Shown in pieces: positions 56,478 through 64,000 of a stretch of 64,000 nt of DNA. How positions within the stretch are numbered: the first letter of the stretch is position 1; every line of letters begins with the position of its first letter. The position numbers and the translations under genes are program-made. This DNA is from Tritrichomonas foetus (Eukaryota > Parabasalia > Tritrichomonadida > Tritrichomonadidae): assembly GCA_001839685.1 (NCBI GenBank), contig MLAK01001093.1, positions 36,908-100,907 of the forward strand. Reading direction: 5' to 3'. Under the pieces are notes generated by a model that saw only the letters and a program-made list of their open reading frames with translations, ran no database searches and was not told the origin of the DNA.

Positions 56478-59474
56478 TTATTCAAATAAAGGTTTGAAAG
56501 ATGATGTATCCGTATTCTTGACTTTGCGTGGTCTTTTCTTTTGAACAATAGGAGCCATGTTTTTCTTCTTTTGTTTGGCTTTTGATTTTTTATCTTGAGC
56601 TTCATCACTTTTTGAACTACCTGCGATTACAGGAGTTGTTGTTGATCCAAGAACTTTCAGTGTCTCAAACAAGTTCATTGGTTTATGTGATGTAGGCTCA
56701 TCTTGTGCATTTTCTTCATTAGAATTATGTGTATTTGTTGGTTTTGATGAGCTTGGAACATCTTTAGCGTTTCTAACATAGACAACTTGATCTTCAGAGC
56801 TACTTCTTGATACAGAATGTTTTTTACGCAATTCTGAGGATGTTTCTCTTCGTATTGTAATAATTTTCCTTTGTGGTTTTCTAATTGTACCTGTGAGCTT
56901 ATCTGCAACAACAGAAGCATCTAAAGTGTCTGCATATTCAACAACAAATTGCCGAGCTTTTTTAGTTTTAATATTTTGAGCAATATGATATGCACGATAC
57001 TCTAAACCACTTTGAATTGCATTTGGAAACATTTTGAGTAACTCTGCATCACATTTATTCTTTTTGATATTGAAAGCGATCTGATTCATTAACCAAGGAC
57101 GAACTTCAGTATCTAATGTTAAAATATGTGTGTCAAGTGAATGAAGTTTTGGAATAGGATATGTTGCTGGACTTTTTTGACTTCGAAGTGGAACTCCATG
57201 GATAAGTCCATTTTCGGCTTTAACTACCCAATAATTATCAGTTGTTGTATCAAAATATTCCTTTAAGTCGAGTACTGGAATCCATTGCCATGAAAAATCT
57301 TTACTCAGGAAATGTACTAAATTCAAATGATCTTGAATAAAAACTTGATGTTTCTCATCAAAACCAATCCACTTGATAGGTTGATTTACAGAGACTACAC
57401 CTTCAATTAAAACTTTAGACTTTAAAACAGAAATAAGTCTGAAATTCAAATCTTTTCCAAATGGATATGCGTAGAATAAATATTTATCTCTTCCCACCAT
57501 TACAGTACAATTGTAAGGTAGAGAAATAATATCAATTTCAAGACCTGCTGATGTAAAAACACGAATACATGGTGCATCTGTAGCAACTGCAAACCATTCT
57601 TTACCACAAGCAATAAGTTGTGCTTTTTCATTTTGAAGGAAAATTGATGTTGTTTTATCTGGAGCCCATGATTTATGATGTTCATAAACAATATCAGAAT
57701 CAGATGCACCAATGAAGCCGTGCTCATCAATTGTAAAGAATTTAAACTGGTTAACATTGGGAATTTCTTTAGTTTTTCCATCAACCATTGTATGAATATC
57801 AATTTCTGTGGTTCCTTCTTCCTCTCTACGAAGAAGAGCTGCTGCATAATAATTCCAACATAAATATCTACGATTACCAACAAAGTGGTCATTGTTTCCA
57901 GGCATGAAAGGAAAAGTAAAATCGATAATGTCATCTTCATCTAAAATATCTTCTTCATCAGACATAGTACCAGATTCAAATATTCCTTCATTTTTCTCTT
58001 CTTCTTCTTCTTGCTTTGGATGAAGTTTTGCTCTTTGCTCAGGATCTAAATACTGTTCAAAATCAATTTCGTGGTCAGATGATGATTCTGATGGCAAAAA
58101 TACTGGTTCTGGTTCGGGCTCTGGTTCTGGAGCCATTTCTTTGAGTCGTGCTTCAAATTCTTCAGCTGGCTCAATAAAATCGGCAAGATCAGATTCATCT
58201 TCATCATCTGATATTTTTTCTCTTTGGATATATTTGTTAGAAACTAGTTTCTTTTGCTGTTTAGTTTTCTTTTGTTGTTTCTTTGGTTTCTTCGGTGGTG
58301 CTTTTTTCTTTGTTCCACCAGTTTTTTCTACTGTATTGTTCTCTTGATCACTTAAGTCCGATAACGAATCATCTTCATCTTCAACTTTCTTTTTACGAGG
58401 AACAACTGGTGCATTTAAAAAGTCGGTCAATGAATTTCCTTTCTTTTTATTAGATTTGTTACTAGATTCAAATGACTCATCATCATTTTGCTTAATTGGT
58501 TTTGGTGAATCAACAACATTTTCCCATATGTGAAGTTCTCCATTTTCATCACCAGCTGCTAATGAGCCAAATCCCCATGAAAGTGCTGTAATTCGTTCAC
58601 ATGGTTGCTCGACTGAAAATGTAAGAATAGAATATAATGTTTGTGGAGAGTCTGGATTTTCTGACAAATTAACACGCTTTCCATCATATTGAGAAATAAT
58701 AATTGTTCCGCTATCATCACATGTAGCAATATGATCAGTTGACAGTGAAGCAGCAACTGCAACGATGTTAGAATTATGTTTTTCATTTTGTAAAATAGCT
58801 TCTTTATTTCCATTTAAATGAGAAATAGAATGAATATCACCATCATCTAAAAAGAGAAGTTCTGATTTAAATGTAAAACATGGCAGGCAAAGTTTTCCAC
58901 TTTGCTTTATATTTCTTTGGAAAATAATTTCTTGAGTTTGACTATTAATTGCCGTTAAAATCAAACTATTTGATGAATCAATAGATAAGATATCAAGAGT
59001 GTCGCAAACTGGCCCAAAACCTATCCATTCAATTCGAGAGGAGTTCTCAAGAAAAGTCGATAAAACATCACAATGATCTCTGAATTTCTTTAATAAAATG
59101 ACTTTTGATTTATCTGCAATTGCAATCAAATCTTCGCTTGAAGTGGAACAAACGTGTTCAATAGAAGAATTGTGGGAAAATATTGTATTATGATTACCAC
59201 AATTTGGCCAACTGCATGATATTAATTCGGAATTGAGCGCTACTAAAAAAGTTGACGATTGTTGACAAAAGCAAAAAGAGAGAACTGGATTTCCTTCGAG
59301 GAAGTTTAAATTGTGAACTGATGAAATAGTTAAATTTTCGACATTGAAGCAGTTCAAAATATTATCATCTTTCCCGAGCGAAATTACGTCTTCACCTGTG
59401 AATGGATCAAATGATACTTGCTTGCACGAACCGAAGTGATTGTTAGTTTGTTTCCTTTCGCGAGGTAAATTCAT
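56478..59474 (-). CDS. AND-1/Ctf4/WDHD1-like replisome protein
   Basis: A 998-residue protein. Residues 1-330 form WD40 repeats (VSFDPFTGEDVISLGKDDNI, IVAVAASLSTDHIATCDDSG, ITALSWGFGSLAAGDENGELHIWEN). Residues about 335-520 are acidic and Lys/Glu-rich, with a run of Pro-Glu pairs. Residues about 530-820 match the SepB beta-propeller of AND-1/Ctf4: GNRRYLCWNYYAAALL, GKEWFAVATDAPCIRVFTSAG, IKWIGFDEKHQVFIQDHLNLVHFL, SWQWIPVLDLKEY and DNYWVVKAENGLIHGVPL. A helical part and a basic tail follow; no HMG box is seen. Ctf4 trimers link the CMG helicase to polymerase alpha and other factors at the fork and in cohesion. The length is near that of animal AND-1 (about 1100). Confidence 0.88.
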   Translation of the reverse strand: MNLPRERKQTNNHFGSCKQVSFDPFTGEDVISLGKDDNILNCFNVENLTISSVHNLNFLEGNPVLSFCFCQQSSTFLVALNSELISCSWPNCGNHNTIFSHNSSIEHVCSTSSEDLIAIADKSKVILLKKFRDHCDVLSTFLENSSRIEWIGFGPVCDTLDILSIDSSNSLILTAINSQTQEIIFQRNIKQSGKLCLPCFTFKSELLFLDDGDIHSISHLNGNKEAILQNEKHNSNIVAVAASLSTDHIATCDDSGTIIISQYDGKRVNLSENPDSPQTLYSILTFSVEQPCERITALSWGFGSLAAGDENGELHIWENVVDSPKPIKQNDDESFESSNKSNKKKGNSLTDFLNAPVVPRKKKVEDEDDSLSDLSDQENNTVEKTGGTKKKAPPKKPKKQQKKTKQQKKLVSNKYIQREKISDDEDESDLADFIEPAEEFEARLKEMAPEPEPEPEPVFLPSESSSDHEIDFEQYLDPEQRAKLHPKQEEEEEKNEGIFESGTMSDEEDILDEDDIIDFTFPFMPGNNDHFVGNRRYLCWNYYAAALLRREEEGTTEIDIHTMVDGKTKEIPNVNQFKFFTIDEHGFIGASDSDIVYEHHKSWAPDKTTSIFLQNEKAQLIACGKEWFAVATDAPCIRVFTSAGLEIDIISLPYNCTVMVGRDKYLFYAYPFGKDLNFRLISVLKSKVLIEGVVSVNQPIKWIGFDEKHQVFIQDHLNLVHFLSKDFSWQWIPVLDLKEYFDTTTDNYWVVKAENGLIHGVPLRSQKSPATYPIPKLHSLDTHILTLDTEVRPWLMNQIAFNIKKNKCDAELLKMFPNAIQSGLEYRAYHIAQNIKTKKARQFVVEYADTLDASVVADKLTGTIRKPQRKIITIRRETSSELRKKHSVSRSSSEDQVVYVRNAKDVPSSSKPTNTHNSNEENAQDEPTSHKPMNLFETLKVLGSTTTPVIAGSSKSDEAQDKKSKAKQKKKNMAPIVQKKRPRKVKNTDTSSFKPLFE

Positions 59475-59679
59475 AAAAGGTATATTTTTTTTGGTGATTT
59501 AGCGTACGTTTAACATTTACAAAAAATCACAAAAGACGGAAAAATCGATATGAAGCGACTTTAAAAATTATTCGAAAACAAGAGAATCTAAAAACCAGAA
59601 TTCATTAACGTACACCTCTATAGTTTATTACAGCAAGAAAATTTCGAAAAACAAGTCAATTCGCATTCAAAAAAAATAT

Positions 59680-60447
59680 TCATTCGCCTTCATCACGAGT
59701 CCACATTGTGATATTTTCCCGTAAAAGTTGTTGAGTTGTTGCAGCTTCAGAATAGTCATCATCATTACCATCGTGAACCAAAATTCCACTTTCATCAAGC
59801 GCATTTTGAGCTGTATCGATCGCCTGCTTTTTTTGGTTTTCTACTTCGTATAAAAACACGCTATAGTTTAGAGAAAGCGACAGGGAAAGTGCCGAGCCAC
59901 GTTGAAGTGATTCTTTCGAGATATGCATTGCTTTCAAATAGCATTCCCTTGCTTTGCTGGCAAGCTCTTGCTGGTTCGCTTCGGATGCGAATTCGTATTC
60001 GTATCTGTAAAAATCTGCGTTCATTTTTAGATAGAAAGCGTTTGAGTTTGCATCCATCGTTTCCGGATATAAATATTTATCGATCATCATATGAACTTCT
60101 GTACATAAATCGAATAATTCAACCTGTAATATGTTTTTGAGTTCTTCCAATTTTTGAGCTCGGTCGATCTTTCCGCTTTTTCTTTGCTGTTCTGCAATAG
60201 CGCGTAAAATTCGCAGGCCATTTCGTTTTTTGAGGGTGGCACTCCGATACGTACTCAGAAACAAGTTTCTTTGTTCTCGATTGAGTGTTGGATTGGCGGG
60301 AATTAATTCGCGGATTAATTTTAGCTTGTGGGTATTGCATTCCATCGGTTCAAGAATTTTGGCGACAGTAAATTTTGATGCCCATATTTCATCGGGTTTG
60401 GCTCTCGAGGAATTTAAATCGGAAGCTTCTCTTCTGGATGATCTCAT
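59680..60447 (-). CDS. 14-3-3 protein
   Basis: A 255-residue protein of the 14-3-3 family, phosphoserine/threonine-binding dimers. Family marks are NREQRNLFLSTYRSATLKKR (helix 3), SNAFYLKMNADFYRYEYEFA (helix 5, with the Arg-Tyr pair that grips phosphate), LSLSLNYSVFLYEVENQKKQA (helix 7, Asn kept) and TTQQLLRENITMWT (helix 9). Lys49 of the phosphate pocket appears as Arg in TYRSAT, a mild change, and Arg56 seems conserved. The protein starts with a 35-residue basic, Ser-rich extension not usual in the family, and the canonical N-terminal dimer helices are divergent. Divergent from the cullin gene with 288 bp between starts. Confidence 0.92.
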   Translation of the reverse strand: MRSSRREASDLNSSRAKPDEIWASKFTVAKILEPMECNTHKLKLIRELIPANPTLNREQRNLFLSTYRSATLKKRNGLRILRAIAEQQRKSGKIDRAQKLEELKNILQVELFDLCTEVHMMIDKYLYPETMDANSNAFYLKMNADFYRYEYEFASEANQQELASKARECYLKAMHISKESLQRGSALSLSLSLNYSVFLYEVENQKKQAIDTAQNALDESGILVHDGNDDDYSEAATTQQLLRENITMWTRDEGE

Positions 60448-60735
60448 TTAACGAGGCTGACATGTTATTTAAAAAACCAAATCATTTACATTCGATTGAT
60501 GAAACAATTTATTTCTAATTACTAAAGTTAGTCATAATTTATGACTCATAAATAATTGTGAGTGATTCTATGAAAGTCTTATTTACAATAACATATTTAA
60601 GGAATTCTATAAGGCATCATTCATTACACATTTGTGATATTATGCTGCCAATTATTGATATCAAAATTTCTACATCAATTTTTTCATATGACATTTCCGT
60701 ATGATTAATATGACAGAATAATTTTTAACAAGAAA

Positions 60736-62865
60736 ATGAGTTTTGATCAAATTAGTCAATCATTTATTGGCTGGGTCTATGATATTTTTGCTGGAAACAC
60801 CATTTCCCTTTCATTCGATGAAATCTATTCGTCCACTTTTGAACTTATCCATCAAAAAAATGTTGCGTTCGCAGTCGATCAAATAAAGCTCGGTTTTGCC
60901 GCAGTTTTCGACGAAGAAAAATTCAGCCTTATGGACAAATCAGACGAAGAATTTAATCAAGCCCTCTCCGAAATAGCCAACAAAATGTTTTCCGCAATTT
61001 CCGTAGTCAAAAAAGCTTTCAAGCCGATTTTCTTGAAGGAGCCAAAGATAGACTTAGATAACGATATACTTTTGCAATTTCGAGCAACTATTCTGGATGA
61101 TTCAAATATGGCCAATAAAATTAATGATTTCCTTATTTCTTACGCACACAAGCTTCCAGGAACATATGACATTAATAGTGAAAAAGAAATGATTGAATTG
61201 GTTATAAAGTTGTTTAATAATTCACCACAATGGACTCTATTTTTCAATTCTCTTTTAGAAGCAACTGATGCCTATTGTTTAATGCTGTCATCAACAGTTT
61301 TAGGTGATGTTAATGTCAAGCAAAATCCAATAATTTATTTGGGAGTCGTTCTCGAAGCTGTTCGTCATGAAAAGAAACTCTGGAATTTCTTTCCAAAAGA
61401 ACTCTATCATCAACTACAGTATATGATGATTACTTCACTTGTATTTGACCTTAAAGATGAAGTGATATTTAATAGTCAAAATGCACCACTCTTCGCCAAA
61501 GCATTTTTTGATGACTTTTCCAATTTTTCAATTTTTGAATCCCTCCTTCAAGAAGTTTTCATTGATGGTGATTTACTAGGTTATATAGCAGATCTCATGT
61601 TTGAACACTTCTCCCGGATGGTTGATACAGTTGCTCGAGAAAATGAAAATAATGCAGCTTTGGCGAGTGGAAACAAAATAATTGATTGTTTAATTATTGT
61701 ATACGAAAAAATAGACCTTTTTGCAACAACTATTCTCAGAAATGCTCAATCCTTCAATGACAGGCTTGATGAATTCCGTCGCCAAATAATTCAAGACGAA
61801 CGTTTAAACTTTGAGTATAATGCTGCACGTTATATTGATCGAAAAATCGATTTAATGTTTAATGATCCAACCAAAGAAAAAGATTATCGTATACAAATCA
61901 ACCAAGTCGCGAAAATTATTTTATATTCTCTTAATAAAATGGCTTTTATTGATCAACACAACTTACTAATGTTAGCAAGATTATGTAAATTCGCTGGACA
62001 ACAATATAAAATTGAGCAATGCGTATTAACTATAATGGAACCATTTATGCCACCTACTTTAGCCGAACCATTCCTAGAAAAGTTGAAAACCTTCGAAGAA
62101 TCAGAAAAGATTAACAAAGATTGGGCTAAAGAAAAATATGGTGATCGTTTTAGCGTATTTGTTTTACCTGCCACAAAAGCAGCAACAATTACTTCACGAT
62201 TAGAGAAAATTAAACTTCCTAATGAATTCCAAGAATGGCAAAACACGTTTACTTCATTCTTTATGAAATATCAAAAAAATGAACATTTGAGATTAAGATG
62301 GATTTATGAAGATAATCTTGTTGTTTTGGATTTGCTTTTTCCAAGATGTAATTTTCAATTAAAGGCACCTTTAGTATTCGTAATTATATTCTACGCAATG
62401 ATGACGAACCCGAGTGCTAATTATTGTTATTTGAGTCGCGTTACAAACCTCCCTGTGAAACATATTGAACATATTGTTAAGAAGGCGGCTAGTAAAGCTT
62501 TTCAATTGTTCCATATTATTCCTAGTGATTCTCTTGAAGAAACACAAGTTAAATTTAACATGAAATTTATAACTTCGAATAAGAAAATGTTGTTAACTAT
62601 TCCTCAATTCCAGCTTCAAATTACACAAAAGGCAGGAGCTGATGAAAGACTTCAAAAGAAGAGATTACATATGTATCAATCACAAATCATTAAAATTATG
62701 AACAGCAGCAAAACATTAGATTCAAATAATTTGCGTGAATTAGTTATCAAAGAACTTTCTGCCAGTTTCAAATTTGTCGAAAGTGATTATAACCAAGCAA
62801 TATCTGGATTAATTTCACAAGGAATTATTAAAAGGGATGAAAATTTATTTTCATACACACCTTGA
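60736..62865 (+). CDS. Cullin with altered neddylation site
   Basis: A 709-residue cullin, the scaffold of RING E3 ubiquitin ligases. The N-terminal helical repeats cover about 1-380. The cullin homology region is marked by WIYEDNLVVLDLLFPRCNFQLKAPL (about 516-540), and the C-terminal winged helix by MYQSQIIKIMNSSKTLDSNNL, FKFVESDYNQAISGLISQGIIKRDE and FSYTP at the end. In cullins the motif is I-V-R-I-M-K with the NEDD8-accepting Lys after Met; here that position is Asn (IKIMNSSK). The family's length is normally 740-780. The subfamily (CUL1 or CUL3) cannot be settled by eye. The ATG at 60736 is the natural start. Confidence 0.88.
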   Translation: MSFDQISQSFIGWVYDIFAGNTISLSFDEIYSSTFELIHQKNVAFAVDQIKLGFAAVFDEEKFSLMDKSDEEFNQALSEIANKMFSAISVVKKAFKPIFLKEPKIDLDNDILLQFRATILDDSNMANKINDFLISYAHKLPGTYDINSEKEMIELVIKLFNNSPQWTLFFNSLLEATDAYCLMLSSTVLGDVNVKQNPIIYLGVVLEAVRHEKKLWNFFPKELYHQLQYMMITSLVFDLKDEVIFNSQNAPLFAKAFFDDFSNFSIFESLLQEVFIDGDLLGYIADLMFEHFSRMVDTVARENENNAALASGNKIIDCLIIVYEKIDLFATTILRNAQSFNDRLDEFRRQIIQDERLNFEYNAARYIDRKIDLMFNDPTKEKDYRIQINQVAKIILYSLNKMAFIDQHNLLMLARLCKFAGQQYKIEQCVLTIMEPFMPPTLAEPFLEKLKTFEESEKINKDWAKEKYGDRFSVFVLPATKAATITSRLEKIKLPNEFQEWQNTFTSFFMKYQKNEHLRLRWIYEDNLVVLDLLFPRCNFQLKAPLVFVIIFYAMMTNPSANYCYLSRVTNLPVKHIEHIVKKAASKAFQLFHIIPSDSLEETQVKFNMKFITSNKKMLLTIPQFQLQITQKAGADERLQKKRLHMYQSQIIKIMNSSKTLDSNNLRELVIKELSASFKFVESDYNQAISGLISQGIIKRDENLFSYTP

Positions 62866-63173
62866 AATACATTGTAAATAAATATTACTTTAATTAACTG
62901 ATTGGAAGTTATTTTTTGAATATTTTTTCCATAGGAATTCATACAACACTTTTTCAATTGTTATGTGGTCTTTCATATTTGATGACCATATTAATATTGA
63001 AAGAAATCTTTGATTTTCCTGTGATTTATATAAACTTTTCAATAATAGATTAGGTCAAATATTTGATGATATGACGCCGGTTTTCGTCAAAATTTTGCCA
63101 CTGAGATCAATGTTCTGTTTGAAAAAAATCACATACTTTGTTCAATTTTTTCACCATAACTCGAAAAATAGAA
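62866..63173. other. Intergenic, nothing recognised
   Basis: AT-rich spacer. The exosome gene's frame is open back to a TTG at 63138, without an ATG before 63174. Confidence 0.4.
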
Positions 63174-63776
63174 ATGAGAGCTGATCGCAGAAAATACGAC
63201 GAATACCGAGAAATATCATTGACGAAAGGATTATGTATGTCATCCCAAGGGTCAGCTAGATTAAAATTCGGGCCAACCGAAGTCATAGCGAACGTGAATG
63301 GACCAAAAGAATGCAGATATCGTGAAGTTGATACAGGTTTGACACAAGTTCACGTCAAAACATTCCCAGAAAAGCACGAACTTAATGACATCATCGTTAC
63401 AGCCATTTCTAACGCTTTAGACTTATCAGCTTATCCAGATTCATATATCGAAATTTCTATCACAATTATTTGCGACGATGGCTCCCTCGCAAGCTGCGCA
63501 ATCAATGCTGCCATTCTGGCGCTTCACGATGCCCACTTGAAGTTGACCAGAAAAGTATCCGCATCATGCTTTACATTCAAAGGAAAGGAGCTTTACATTG
63601 ACCCGACTCGTCACGAAGAGGAAGTTGCTGATGGTGTTGTTACGTTTGCTTATTCGCACGAGGACCAAAGAGTGTTTTCGTGCTTCTTCGAGGGAAATAT
63701 TGATCCAGCAATGATGGTTGCTGCAACATCAAGAGCTACATACAATAAGGAAATCATGCTTCCTTTCTTTGACTGA
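63174..63776 (+). CDS. Exosome RNase PH-like subunit (RRP46/RRP41-type)
   Basis: 200 residues from MRADRRKYDEYREIS. The RNase PH fold is clear: GLCMSSQGSARLKFGPTEVIANVNGPKECRYREV, ISNALDLSAYPDSYIEISITI, the hallmark DDGSLASCAINAAILALHDA and a C-terminal helix-strand end. It is one of the six ring subunits of the RNA exosome, which degrades and trims RNA in nucleus and cytosol. Small size and the start favour RRP46 (EXOSC5), but RRP41 is possible since its beginning also has the RxDGR-like motif, seen here as RADRRKYDE. As in other eukaryotic ring subunits, phosphorolytic activity is not expected. Confidence 0.88.
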   Translation: MRADRRKYDEYREISLTKGLCMSSQGSARLKFGPTEVIANVNGPKECRYREVDTGLTQVHVKTFPEKHELNDIIVTAISNALDLSAYPDSYIEISITIICDDGSLASCAINAAILALHDAHLKLTRKVSASCFTFKGKELYIDPTRHEEEVADGVVTFAYSHEDQRVFSCFFEGNIDPAMMVAATSRATYNKEIMLPFFD

Positions 63777-63944
63777 TTTTATTTTATATTTAGAATATAT
63801 ATTATTAAACATTGTTGGCTTAGAGCAATATCTGCTTCATTTTTATCTTCATAAAATAATGTGAACAGTGTTCGACTGATTAATATCAATGTGAAGTGAT
63901 GAAGCTCATTTTCAGAAAAATGAATTACTGTTTACAAGCGAAAG
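63777..63944. other. 3' flank of exosome gene
   Basis: AT-rich noncoding sequence leading into the terminal repeat of the window. Confidence 0.4.
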
Positions 63945-64000
63945 AAAGAAATCATTCAACAAAAGAAATTATTCAACAAAAGAGATCATTCAACAAAAGA
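63945..64000. repeat. Tandem repeat, about 17 bp, running off the window
   Basis: Three units of AAAAGAAATCATTCAAC with one or two changes each (63945-63960, 63961-63977, 63978-63994), and the start of a fourth at the window edge. Total copy number cannot be seen. Confidence 0.85.

Noticed and set aside
1..64000. CRISPR arrays, bacterial operons, riboswitches, rRNA genes
   Set aside because: None seen. The tandem repeats lack unique spacers and the gene content is eukaryotic.

Overview
The window is nuclear DNA from a parabasalid protist of the trichomonad group, most likely a Trichomonas or Tritrichomonas relative. The base composition is very AT-rich and nearly every gene is a single open frame. 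TCAYW initiator-like motifs lie just upstream of several start codons. Several families are trichomonad in style: a multi-pass membrane protein with PAS and cyclase-like domains, a BTB plus F5/8C-type protein, and a decayed VIT/vWA gene. One gene carries an ultra-short intron with the trichomonad GTATGT...CTAAC-AG signature. The species call is inference.

Layout. 1-6.3 kb: a 5'-cut PAS/pseudo-cyclase membrane protein, a tRNA-Val (GAC as read) and a nonaspanin. 6.7-14.5 kb: a Nup107-like protein, a MGCC lipid-anchored protein resembling LAMTOR1, a C2 protein, an M1 aminopeptidase without its zinc site, a small chromo-shadow-like protein and a TPH coiled-coil protein. 15-24 kb: a CARMIL-like LRR protein, a basic protein, a Rab GTPase, a VIT/vWA pseudogene and PP2A-B56. 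24-32 kb: a GT61 glycosyltransferase, a PH-AGC (Akt-like) kinase, a PAP2-like protein and two membrane-linked unknowns. 32-41.5 kb: Arp3, an Asp/Tyr-rich putative secreted protein, a coiled-coil protein, an acidic protein, a HOOK-domain protein and a homeodomain-like protein.

41.9-46.3 kb is the repeat and relic region. It holds a TA-flanked inverted-repeat element, present once complete and once in part around an assembly gap, then a ubiquitin-like protein and a DnaJ pseudogene. 46.3-64 kb: an ABC half-transporter, a 21-bp VNTR running into the stop of a proline-rich protein, eIF2B-delta, a BTB/F5-8C protein, a SAPS (PP6 regulatory) gene with the short intron, AND-1/Ctf4, 14-3-3, a cullin and an exosome RNase PH subunit.

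Genes alternate strands, often as close head-to-head pairs with 140-450 bp between starts; there are no operons. The set is mostly housekeeping (actin nucleation, dynein cargo, exosome, replisome, ubiquitin ligase, PP2A/PP6 control). Its striking features are several proteins that keep a fold but have lost catalytic or modification residues: the cyclase, M1 peptidase, PAP2 protein and cullin. No coherent novel multi-gene system was recognised; the strongest single observation is the 23-nt intron.
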